Assembly (NCBI GenBank): GCA_045106985.1
Contig: JBGCFQ010000024.1
Location: 129,765 to 193,764 of the forward strand
DNA: 64,000 nucleotides
Source of the DNA: JAUIET01 sp045106985
GTDB lineage: Bacteria; Pseudomonadota; Gammaproteobacteria; Pseudomonadales; JAUIET01
Direction: 5' to 3'
This document shows, in pieces, positions 8,926 to 16,744 of this stretch (within the stretch, counting starts at the first letter, position 1; each line of letters opens with the position of its first letter). The translations under genes were made by a program, and so were the position numbers. The notes under the pieces were generated by a model. That model was not told where the DNA came from. It searched no databases and saw only the letters and a list, made by a program, of their open reading frames with translations.

Positions 8926-11097
8926 TTGATTGACAAGAATGGGCTGCAAGTTGCTGAAATACTTGCAAATTTCATTGAGCAAGAAGCGTTGCCAGACACA
9001 GCTGTGAGTGCGATCGATTTTTGGCAGGGCTTCGCATCTATCGTTGAGAGTTTCGCTCCGGAGAATCGTGCACTACTGGCCAAGCGCGAAGACCTTCAAC
9101 TTCAAATCGATTCCTGGCACCAGGCTAATGCTGCTTTGGAGTTTGATGCTGTCGAATACGACGCTTTTTTGCGTGATATTGGCTATTTATTGCCAGAGCC
9201 AGGTGACTTTACGATTGAAAAGACCAACGCCGATGCTGAGATTGCGACAATTGCTGGGCCGCAGCTTGTGGTTCCAATTTCGAATGCAAGGTTCTCACTA
9301 AACGCGGCCAATGCGCGCTGGGGAAGTTTGTACGATGCACTGTATGGGACTGATGTCATCGCTGAGGCAAATGGTGCTGACAAAACTGCGGGCTATAACC
9401 CAGTGCGTGGCGCGGAAGTAGTTGCCTACGGCCGTCAATTTTTAGATGACAACTTCCCTTTGCAAACAGGTAGCCATACCGATGCTACGTCTTACCGCGT
9501 TGAAGCCGGTGCATTGGTAGTAGAGCAGGGCAAGTTTCAGTCGGGTTTGCAGCATGCCGCGGCTTTCGAGGGAACTCGTCACGATGAGGCGGGTGTGCTC
9601 GTTGCCGTACTGTTAAAGAAACACGGTTTGCACGTTGAAATTCAGATTGATCCGTCTTCTCCTATCGGTAAAACGGATTTGGCGGGCGTAAAAGATCTGC
9701 TGATGGAATCCGCTATTTCGAACATTCAGGATTGTGAAGATTCGGTGGCAGCGGTGGATGCAGCCGACAAAGTCGTTGTGTATCGAAACTGGCTAGGCTT
9801 AATGCGCGGAGACTTGCAAGAGAGTTTCAGTAAAGGCGGTAAAACGATGACTCGTTCGTTAAATGCCGACCGCGAGTACAAAGGCCCTGACGGCTCACCT
9901 TTTTCGATTCCTGGTCGTTGTTTATTGCTGATCCGAAATGTCGGTCACCTGATGACAAATCCTGCGATCGTCGATGCGCAAGGTCATGAAATACCTGAAG
10001 GCATAATGGACGCTGTGGTGACGAGCATGATCGCCAAGCATGACCTTCTTGGAACTGGGCCGTTGCGCAATTCGCGCACGGGCAGTGTCTATATTGTAAA
10101 GCCAAAAATGCACGGGCCAGAAGAAGTAGCGTTTACCTGCCGACTTTTCTCCGCAGTAGAAGATTTACTTGATTTGCCACGCAATACTTTGAAAGTTGGC
10201 ATTATGGATGAGGAGCGTCGTACCACGGTTAATCTCAAAGCCTGCATTTATGCTGCTCGAGAAAGAGTTATTTTTATCAACACAGGGTTTCTTGACCGAA
10301 CGGGCGATGAGATTCACACATCAATGCACGCGGGGCCTATGGTTTGCAAGGGGCCAATGAAAGATCAGGCCTGGATAAAGGCCTACGAAGACTGGAATGT
10401 TGACGTCGGTCTGCGCTGTGGTTTGAGTGGGCAGGCGCAAATCGGTAAGGGTATGTGGGCCAAACCGGACGAAATGGCTGAAATGATGGAGGCCAAAATT
10501 GGTCATCCATTAGCAGGCGCTAACTGCGCCTGGGTGCCTTCGCCCACGGCGGCTACTTTGCACGTTATGCATTATCACGCCGTAAATGTTGCCGAGGTTC
10601 AATCCCAGCTGAAGACACGGACGCCAGCGAGCCTTACTGATATTTTAACGATCCCTGTCTCAAGTCAAGTTGCCGATCTGGCTGAAGACGAGATTCTCCG
10701 AGAGCTGGATAACAATTCGCAGGGAATTTTAGGCTACGTTGTACGTTGGGTTAATCATGGGGTGGGTTGCTCTAAGGTACCTGATATCAATAATGTTGGT
10801 TTGATGGAAGATCGCGCGACGCTTCGAATATCGAGCCAGCACATGGCTAATTGGTTATTGCATGGAATATGTTCTGCCGAACAAATTACGGCGTCTTTAG
10901 AACGCATGGCGGTTATCGTTGATGCGCAAAATGCCTCGGATCCGGAATATCAGCCAATGGCTCCAGACTTCACGAGCAGCATAGCGTTCCAGGCCGCCTC
11001 GGACCTTGTGTTTAAAGGTGGCGTGCAGCCCAGCGGTTATACAGAGCCTTTGCTGCATAATCGTCGGCTGCAGCTAAAGAGGGCCGAAGCGAGCTAG
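8926..11097 (+). CDS. glcB: Malate synthase G
   Basis: The enzyme condenses glyoxylate with acetyl-CoA to malate in the glyoxylate bypass or glycolate utilisation. The 723-residue length is that of the monomeric G isoform, longer than the A isoform. Typical blocks are visible: GIMDEERRTTVNLKACI, FINTGFLDRTGDEIHTSM, which carries active-site residues, and the late VNHGVGCSKVPDINNVGLMEDRATLRIS segment. The start is TTG 8926 with GGAG about 8 bases upstream. No isocitrate lyase or glycolate oxidase gene is adjacent, so it is a stand-alone gene, flanked by the F420 operon and the large envelope operon. Confidence 0.95.
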   Translation: MIDKNGLQVAEILANFIEQEALPDTAVSAIDFWQGFASIVESFAPENRALLAKREDLQLQIDSWHQANAALEFDAVEYDAFLRDIGYLLPEPGDFTIEKTNADAEIATIAGPQLVVPISNARFSLNAANARWGSLYDALYGTDVIAEANGADKTAGYNPVRGAEVVAYGRQFLDDNFPLQTGSHTDATSYRVEAGALVVEQGKFQSGLQHAAAFEGTRHDEAGVLVAVLLKKHGLHVEIQIDPSSPIGKTDLAGVKDLLMESAISNIQDCEDSVAAVDAADKVVVYRNWLGLMRGDLQESFSKGGKTMTRSLNADREYKGPDGSPFSIPGRCLLLIRNVGHLMTNPAIVDAQGHEIPEGIMDAVVTSMIAKHDLLGTGPLRNSRTGSVYIVKPKMHGPEEVAFTCRLFSAVEDLLDLPRNTLKVGIMDEERRTTVNLKACIYAARERVIFINTGFLDRTGDEIHTSMHAGPMVCKGPMKDQAWIKAYEDWNVDVGLRCGLSGQAQIGKGMWAKPDEMAEMMEAKIGHPLAGANCAWVPSPTAATLHVMHYHAVNVAEVQSQLKTRTPASLTDILTIPVSSQVADLAEDEILRELDNNSQGILGYVVRWVNHGVGCSKVPDINNVGLMEDRATLRISSQHMANWLLHGICSAEQITASLERMAVIVDAQNASDPEYQPMAPDFTSSIAFQAASDLVFKGGVQPSGYTEPLLHNRRLQLKRAEAS

Positions 11098-11323
11098 TTG
11101 AGGCTGTCACGGCGGCTGCGAGGCTCAGAAGTTGCCTGGAGCATCTTTGAGTAACGTGGGATTCAAGATTCAGGTTTTGTTCATGATTTAGCGAGCACAC
11201 TGTGGCATGCTAAACACTTCGGCCGGTTTAATGCCTAGTGCACTAATCCAGTCGATCGCCCGGTGCGTAGGAACAAATAATTAGAGTGGTTGTCTGATAG
11301 AAGACTACCGACACACAATCCTG

Positions 11324-12841
11324 ATGAATACGGTAAAAAATAAACGCTTCACGGTGCCAGCCACCGACATCGAATCGCAACAAAGAAGGCCGCGCCTGCG
11401 CGTCCATCCTACGTTGCTCGCCCCACTTTTAAGTCTGTTTCTGTTCGGTCAATTCAGCCAGGCCGAAACATCTGCTCAGCAGCCCTCTGACTCGGAATCC
11501 TCATCTACTTACGTAACCGCCCCGCAACCGGAGGTGAGTGACAGCGTCAGCGATGCCAATGACCCAAGGTTTGTAAGAGACCAGTACGTGCGAGAAGTAG
11601 AGTTGTTGCAGGCACAGTACGGAGCGTACAACAGCGAGCTGGCTGAGGCCCTACAAGGGCTGGGCGAAGCTCAACAACGGCTTGGCAAACATACTGACGC
11701 TATTGAGACACTCAAACAGAGTGCTCACATCACTCGAATTAATGAGGGCCTCTTTGCTCCAGCGATCATGCCGATGCTCAACGCCATGGTTGAAAGCTAT
11801 GCGCATTTGGGCGATTGGGAAGCTGTCGATGACCAGCATCACTTCATGATGGAAATTAACGGAGCTAACTACGGCTGGAATGACGAGCGCATGTTGCCAA
11901 TATTGGACAAGCTTACTCGCTGGCATATGTTCGCGTTTTTTGAGGCGGTCTCACCAGAGCCTTCGCATCATTTGCATATGGCGAGGTCGTTGTTTTCAGC
12001 AGCTTCAAGGGTAATAGAACTCAACTTTGGTCAATACGATTTACGCCTGGCGAAGCAGCTACGCGGGCGCCGTATTGCTGATTATTACCTGGCGAGCATT
12101 ATGGCCGACGAAGCCGAAAGCCAGTTGCGCCTTGAGCGCATGCAGAGTATCGGCAGAGACGAGAACTTCCGATTCGCTCAAGGAACAAGGACAATTTCAC
12201 AAGGTTATTTGTCCGGGCTGCGTAGTTCGCGCCATGTAGTCGATATTTATGAGAACAATGATTCGGCCAGACCTGAAGAAGTGGCGGAAGCGATGGCTGA
12301 GCTAGGTGATTGGTATCTCCGCTTTAATAAACGTCAATCGGCTATACGCACCTACCTTGACGCCTATAGCTTGTTGAGTGAAAACGCAGAAACAATCGCA
12401 ATTCGAGATCGGATGTTTGGCCGACCCAAGGTGCTGGATTTCGCTACCGATTACTCAGATTACCTAACACCCGCCGGAAAAAAACTATCAACAGGTTATG
12501 TTTTACTAGAGCTGGACTTAACCAAAGCCGGGTTGGTTAGCCGGGCGCAGTTTATTGAAGAGAAGCCGGCGCAGCCTTCAATGCGTCGCCGCGCGTTGCG
12601 CGAGCTTCGTAGCCGCCGTTTCAGGCCAAGGTTTGAGGACGGGGCACCAGTGCCTACGGCGGCGCTTAAGTATCGTTATCGCTACGAATACGCAGGACCG
12701 CCGATCTCCGCTTCGAGCAGCGAGCCAAAGCAGGCTACTCAAGTAGATAAAGCTGAAGGGACAAAGCTCGAGAATAAAGCCGCTAGCTCAAAACCTTTAA
12801 AAGATCATTCGCCCGAAGGGGATTCCGATGCCACATTGTAA
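11324..12841 (+). CDS. Exported TPR protein with C-terminal TonB-C-like domain
   Basis: The 505-residue protein has a long basic N-terminus and then a hydrophobic stretch ending FGQFSQAET, read as a signal peptide or membrane anchor. The middle (about residues 85-380) is helical with TPR-like repeats, for example LAEALQGLGEAQQRLGKHTD. Residues about 388-450 contain GYVLLELDLTKAGLVSRAQF followed by ALRELRSRRFRPRFEDG. This is the beta-strand / helix / R-F-x-P pattern of TonB C-terminal domains. It is the first gene of a 13-gene same-strand run and overlaps the next gene by 14 bases. I infer a periplasmic transducer or scaffold. The TonB-like call is from pattern only, and no TonB-type N-terminal helix is obvious. 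Confidence 0.75.
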   Translation: MNTVKNKRFTVPATDIESQQRRPRLRVHPTLLAPLLSLFLFGQFSQAETSAQQPSDSESSSTYVTAPQPEVSDSVSDANDPRFVRDQYVREVELLQAQYGAYNSELAEALQGLGEAQQRLGKHTDAIETLKQSAHITRINEGLFAPAIMPMLNAMVESYAHLGDWEAVDDQHHFMMEINGANYGWNDERMLPILDKLTRWHMFAFFEAVSPEPSHHLHMARSLFSAASRVIELNFGQYDLRLAKQLRGRRIADYYLASIMADEAESQLRLERMQSIGRDENFRFAQGTRTISQGYLSGLRSSRHVVDIYENNDSARPEEVAEAMAELGDWYLRFNKRQSAIRTYLDAYSLLSENAETIAIRDRMFGRPKVLDFATDYSDYLTPAGKKLSTGYVLLELDLTKAGLVSRAQFIEEKPAQPSMRRRALRELRSRRFRPRFEDGAPVPTAALKYRYRYEYAGPPISASSSEPKQATQVDKAEGTKLENKAASSKPLKDHSPEGDSDATL

Positions 12842-13838
12842 AATTAAGGTTGTAGCAATATGTGCCTTGCTGGCTGTCTCGGCCTGTAAAGAAAAAGATG
12901 AGGAACAGGGCGGTGGTTCGGCAGTGGATCAGGGCAGTGTTCAAGAGAGTCATTCAAAGCCAGAAGCAAGCGCGTCAACAGCTGAACCTGGGTGGGAAGA
13001 CGAGAGAGGTGAAGGGCTACCAGGCTTAGGCCAGGGCGGCAAAAGCGATACGGGCGCGGCGCAACGAGCATCAGATGAAAGAGAGATAGGCCATCGCCTG
13101 CCGCCTGCGGCTCCGCAAGCATCAGCCGGCGCTGGAACTGGTAACGGACCATTCGGTGGTGCTACTGAAAGTGCCTCTATACCGCTGCCGACAGTGTTCA
13201 ATGACGGCGACTACGACGTTGATGCTGGCTTGGAAGACAGTGACTTTGATGTTGGCATTTCTGTGCCAGGCATTGGCTTACCTAGTATAGGTTTGCCCGG
13301 AATGGGTTTACCGGGTGGTGGAAGTTCAGGTGGCATGGGCGCGCCTAGCGCCGGTCTGCCTGGCGGAAGTGGTGGTGTTGGCGGTTTGGATGATGCTCTT
13401 GATGCATCGTTAGAAGACTTTGATGGCGTGGTTTTGGCAGGTAAAGACGGGGCCCGTGGAATGGAGAATTCAGGTGCTGGAAGTTCATCAAGCGGAGCCG
13501 CGAGTAGTGGCAAAGGCGGTGGAAAGGGCGGCGCGTCTGGTGCCGGTGGTGGCCAGGGAGGAGGGCAATCTCGAATTCCCCCACCACCCTCTGAGTCAGA
13601 ATCTTCGAGCGGCGGGTCAGGCGGCGGTGGGGAGTCAGCCAAAGGCGCGAAAGGCGGCCCTAGGGGCTCCAACTCTAAAGGAAAGCAGCCAAACCCGGCT
13701 CCAGCCGACTTACAAGATGGCGACGACGATGATCTGATTGCGCGCCAAATTAGAGAGGCCGCTGAAAACGAAGAGGATCCTGAATTGCAGGAAAAACTTT
13801 GGGACGAATATCGTAAGTACAAGAATGGTCAACGTTAG
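12828..13838 (+). CDS. Gly/Ser-rich lipoprotein
   Basis: A signal peptide ending in the lipobox LAVSAC (Cys near residue 20) marks a lipoprotein. The rest of the 336 residues is mostly low complexity. There is an acidic, Gly/Ser/Pro-rich region, a short repeat built on GLPG/GLPS units (IGLPSIGLPGMGLPGGG) near residues 150-170, and then Gly-Ser runs. A charged helical tail ends the protein (IREAAENEEDPELQEKLWDE). The ATG at 12828 has an AGGGG ribosome-binding site and overlaps the upstream stop. The composition suggests a flexible linker or tether in the periplasm. I do not recognise the family. Long frames on the opposite strand are artefacts of the repeat composition. Confidence 0.75.
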   Translation: MPHCKIKVVAICALLAVSACKEKDEEQGGGSAVDQGSVQESHSKPEASASTAEPGWEDERGEGLPGLGQGGKSDTGAAQRASDEREIGHRLPPAAPQASAGAGTGNGPFGGATESASIPLPTVFNDGDYDVDAGLEDSDFDVGISVPGIGLPSIGLPGMGLPGGGSSGGMGAPSAGLPGGSGGVGGLDDALDASLEDFDGVVLAGKDGARGMENSGAGSSSSGAASSGKGGGKGGASGAGGGQGGGQSRIPPPPSESESSSGGSGGGGESAKGAKGGPRGSNSKGKQPNPAPADLQDGDDDDLIARQIREAAENEEDPELQEKLWDEYRKYKNGQR

Positions 13839-13928
13839 GCGCCTGCTGGGCTTAACATTATTAACAATGGAAAATCCGTATTTGCCAAGATTTCCAGTTA
13901 GTTTCGCTAAAGACTTTGAGAATTACCC

Positions 13929-15140
13929 ATGAGTATTTCAGTTAAACGCCTGTTAAGCATCGTCGCACTGCTGCTTATGCAAGCTTGCTCTACAACAAAC
14001 GTAAAAACATCAGATGTACATTTGCTGGATATGGCCCAGGAGGTGATTCCAGAACATTTACTGTTGGATGTTGGTATCAATATTTTTGATCCGGGTTTGG
14101 ATTCCGCGGGAGATGATTCGAGCTTGTTTCCAGAAGTTCGTGAGGGCGAAGCCCGCTATCTGCCATTCAATTTAATGGAGACAATGCAAACGTCTGGTCA
14201 TTGGGGCGCGGTCCGTGTGGTGCCATCAGAAATTGCAGCGGTTGATGTGCACGTTAATGGCAAAATACTGGAATCAGACGGTGAACGGTTATTTTTGCAA
14301 CTGACCGTGTCAGACAGCACTGGTAACTTATGGTTTGACCGTGAGTATAAGGAAGTCATTTCTGATTTCGTCTATAAGAAGCGACGGGCTGGCGAAGAGC
14401 CCTTTCAATCAATGTATAACCGCATTGCCAATGACATCGCTAGCCACCAGGCGTCCTTAAACGTAGCGAGCAAAAACAACATACGAACGGTTGCTGAATT
14501 GCGCTTTGCCCAAGATTTTGCCCCTGACGCCTTTGGTGGTCACCTGAGTATTGATGAAGAGGGTATTCTCTCCATTAAACGCCTTCCTAGTGAAGTAGAC
14601 CCAATGATGCAGCGGATTCGAAAGATCAGAGATCGCGACTACTTGTTTGTTGATACTTTGCAGGATTACTACGGCGTTTTTCATCGGCAAATGGACGTAC
14701 CTTATCTAGAATGGCGTGAGCGCAGCTACGACCATGCCGTCGCGATTAGAGAGTTGCGAAAGTCTCGCTCTATGCGCGGTATTGCAGGCGCTGCAGCAAT
14801 AATAGCGGGGATCATGGCGGTTGGCGGCGGCAATGACTATGCTCGAGCTGGTGGCGGAGTCGGCATCTGGGCTGGCAGTAGTCTGATTGGCAGCGCTTTA
14901 CAAAAAGGCCAGGAATTAGGCCAGCATCAAGCTGACTTCAATGAAATTAGTGAATCGGTGATTACGGCGATTACTCCGCAGGTTATTGAGCTTGAGGATC
15001 AAACTATAACGCTGAGTGGTACTGTTAGTGATCAATACGGGCAATGGCGAGAACTGCTGCGTGAGATCTATCGGCGAGAGAATGGGATTACCGCCGGCGA
15101 TGCCAGCCTAAAATCTCCTGCTGCGAGTGATGAAGGGTAG
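13929..15140 (+). CDS. Lipoprotein of unknown function with a glycine-rich hydrophobic segment
   Basis: The N-terminus ends in LLLMQAC, a lipobox with Cys near residue 19, so the 403-residue product is probably an outer- or inner-membrane lipoprotein. A globular alpha/beta part (about residues 25-280) is followed by a glycine-rich hydrophobic segment (about 282-325, RGIAGAAAIIAGIMAVGGG and IWAGSSLIGSAL). That segment resembles a glycine zipper able to insert in or span a membrane. A short soluble tail ends the protein. It starts 90 bases after the Gly-rich lipoprotein gene and stops 8 bases before the next start, so it sits in the same operon. The family is not recognised. Confidence 0.75.
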   Translation: MSISVKRLLSIVALLLMQACSTTNVKTSDVHLLDMAQEVIPEHLLLDVGINIFDPGLDSAGDDSSLFPEVREGEARYLPFNLMETMQTSGHWGAVRVVPSEIAAVDVHVNGKILESDGERLFLQLTVSDSTGNLWFDREYKEVISDFVYKKRRAGEEPFQSMYNRIANDIASHQASLNVASKNNIRTVAELRFAQDFAPDAFGGHLSIDEEGILSIKRLPSEVDPMMQRIRKIRDRDYLFVDTLQDYYGVFHRQMDVPYLEWRERSYDHAVAIRELRKSRSMRGIAGAAAIIAGIMAVGGGNDYARAGGGVGIWAGSSLIGSALQKGQELGQHQADFNEISESVITAITPQVIELEDQTITLSGTVSDQYGQWRELLREIYRRENGITAGDASLKSPAASDEG

Positions 15141-15148
15141 TATCGTCG

Positions 15149-16744
15149 ATGAGCGAACCCGGAAAGCACACAGATGCAGGAAGAACTGCGGGTACCGCAA
15201 CTATCGACAGAGGCATTGGTTCGAATATTGAAAACCACACTGAGATAGCGCCCCTCAATCTGGATTTTTCTGAACTTGACGCAGTTGACGACATAGTTGC
15301 TGGCGCCACTTTAGAGGCGGGTTCACAGAGAGCGCCGAGGTGGTTACTTGCCACAATCATTGGCTTAGTCATTGCCGCCGTAACAGTCATATTTGTGTTG
15401 CCAACCGCTTTATCTCCAGCTGACCAACTCGCTGAACAGGATGTGGAAGCTGAAGCCATCACGGCTGACGTAGAAAAGATTGATGAGGGCTCACCTTTTC
15501 AAGAAGCCAAACTCGCGCAGCAACGTAAAAACGCGCAAGACTCGCTGGAGCAATTACTTGAGAAGCAACTCTGGCTGGAAAAACGCAACGTTCAATTGTG
15601 GGCGGATAAAGAGTACCAACGCAGTTTCGAGTTGGCTGCCGAGGGCGATGAATATTATCGTAATCGACAGTTTGAAAAGGCCAATAATCTCTATTCAGAA
15701 GGTCTGGCAATTGTTACGAATCTTTTGGAAGGTGTGCCCGATCGCATCGATCGAAATCTTAAAGCCGGATTAGAAGCATTGCTAGTCAATGATGCTGAGA
15801 ACGCAGAACAGGCTTTTGTTTTAATTCAGGCGATTCAACCAGAGCATGACGGGGCTGCAGAAGGGTTGCAACGTCTTGCGGTATTGCCGTCAGTTAGCAA
15901 AGCATTGCAATTAGCTGACCGCTATCAAACCGAGCAGCAATTGCCTAAGGCCTTGGGCGAATTGCGCACAGTCGTTGAGCTCGACCCAGTGCGCGAAAGC
16001 CTGCTGACTGAACGCATAGCTCAGTTGGAACAGGCAATTTTGGATCGAAACTTTGAAGAACAAATGTCTCAGGGCTATCAAAGCCTGGATCAGGGGAATC
16101 GATCGGCAGCAGCCCAATTTTTTACCCAAGCGAGCAAACTAAAGTCTGAATCTACTGAGCCAAAAAAGGCTCTAAGAATGGTGCGCAATCAGCAAGCTCT
16201 TAGTCGTATGAGCGTGCATATAGATGAAGCCCGAGTTCTGGAACGAGAAGAACAATGGGCTGATGCGGTGAAGTCTTACGATGCTGCATTATCAATTGAT
16301 GCGAACTTGAGTGATGCGGCGAACCGTCGTGCCAGAGCTGTTACTCGCATGAAGATGGATCAAGCTTTGGTAACACTTAATGATGATCCGTTGCGCCTTG
16401 CCGACAACACGATATATGCAAAAGCCGCGAAAATTCATGCGGCGGGAACTCGAGTATCTGCTGCGGGACCGAGATTGACGCAACAACTAGAATTGCTGAA
16501 TAAACAGTTGCAAGCATCTCGAATTTCACTTCCAGTGCTTATTGAATCTGACGGCTTTACTCAGGTGGCGCTTAGCCGCATTGCGCGTTTGGGTGTTCTT
16601 CAGCAGAAGAATTTATCATTGATACCTGGTCGATACGTAGTAACTGGGAGCCGAGACGGCTATCGCGATGTGCGTCGCGAATTTGAGGTGCCGCAGGGCG
16701 CTAGAAATGTACGAGTGGACATTCGTTGTGTCGAGCAAATCTGA
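15149..16744 (+). CDS. Single-pass inner-membrane protein with periplasmic TPR/coiled-coil region
   Basis: A cytoplasmic N-terminus of about 64 residues is followed by one membrane helix (about 65-86, WLLATIIGLVIAAVTVIFVL) and a long periplasmic part. That part is mainly helical. The early EKQLWLEKRNVQLWADKEY stretch looks coiled-coil. TPR-like units follow (GDEYYRNRQFEKANNLYSEG, REEQWADAVKSYDAALSIDA). The last 75 residues form a beta-rich, PEGA-like module (LSLIPGRYVVTGSRDGYRDV). The length is 531 residues. It overlaps the next gene, which itself has PEGA repeats, so the two probably act together in one inner-membrane complex. The function is unknown. Confidence 0.78.
   Translation: MSEPGKHTDAGRTAGTATIDRGIGSNIENHTEIAPLNLDFSELDAVDDIVAGATLEAGSQRAPRWLLATIIGLVIAAVTVIFVLPTALSPADQLAEQDVEAEAITADVEKIDEGSPFQEAKLAQQRKNAQDSLEQLLEKQLWLEKRNVQLWADKEYQRSFELAAEGDEYYRNRQFEKANNLYSEGLAIVTNLLEGVPDRIDRNLKAGLEALLVNDAENAEQAFVLIQAIQPEHDGAAEGLQRLAVLPSVSKALQLADRYQTEQQLPKALGELRTVVELDPVRESLLTERIAQLEQAILDRNFEEQMSQGYQSLDQGNRSAAAQFFTQASKLKSESTEPKKALRMVRNQQALSRMSVHIDEARVLEREEQWADAVKSYDAALSIDANLSDAANRRARAVTRMKMDQALVTLNDDPLRLADNTIYAKAAKIHAAGTRVSAAGPRLTQQLELLNKQLQASRISLPVLIESDGFTQVALSRIARLGVLQQKNLSLIPGRYVVTGSRDGYRDVRREFEVPQGARNVRVDIRCVEQI

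Noticed and set aside
13211..13822. 203-residue minus-strand frame opposite the Gly-rich lipoprotein gene
   Set aside because: Its Pro/Ser-rich product is the mirror image of Gly/Ser codons; the plus-strand frame has a lipobox, ribosome-binding site and operon position.
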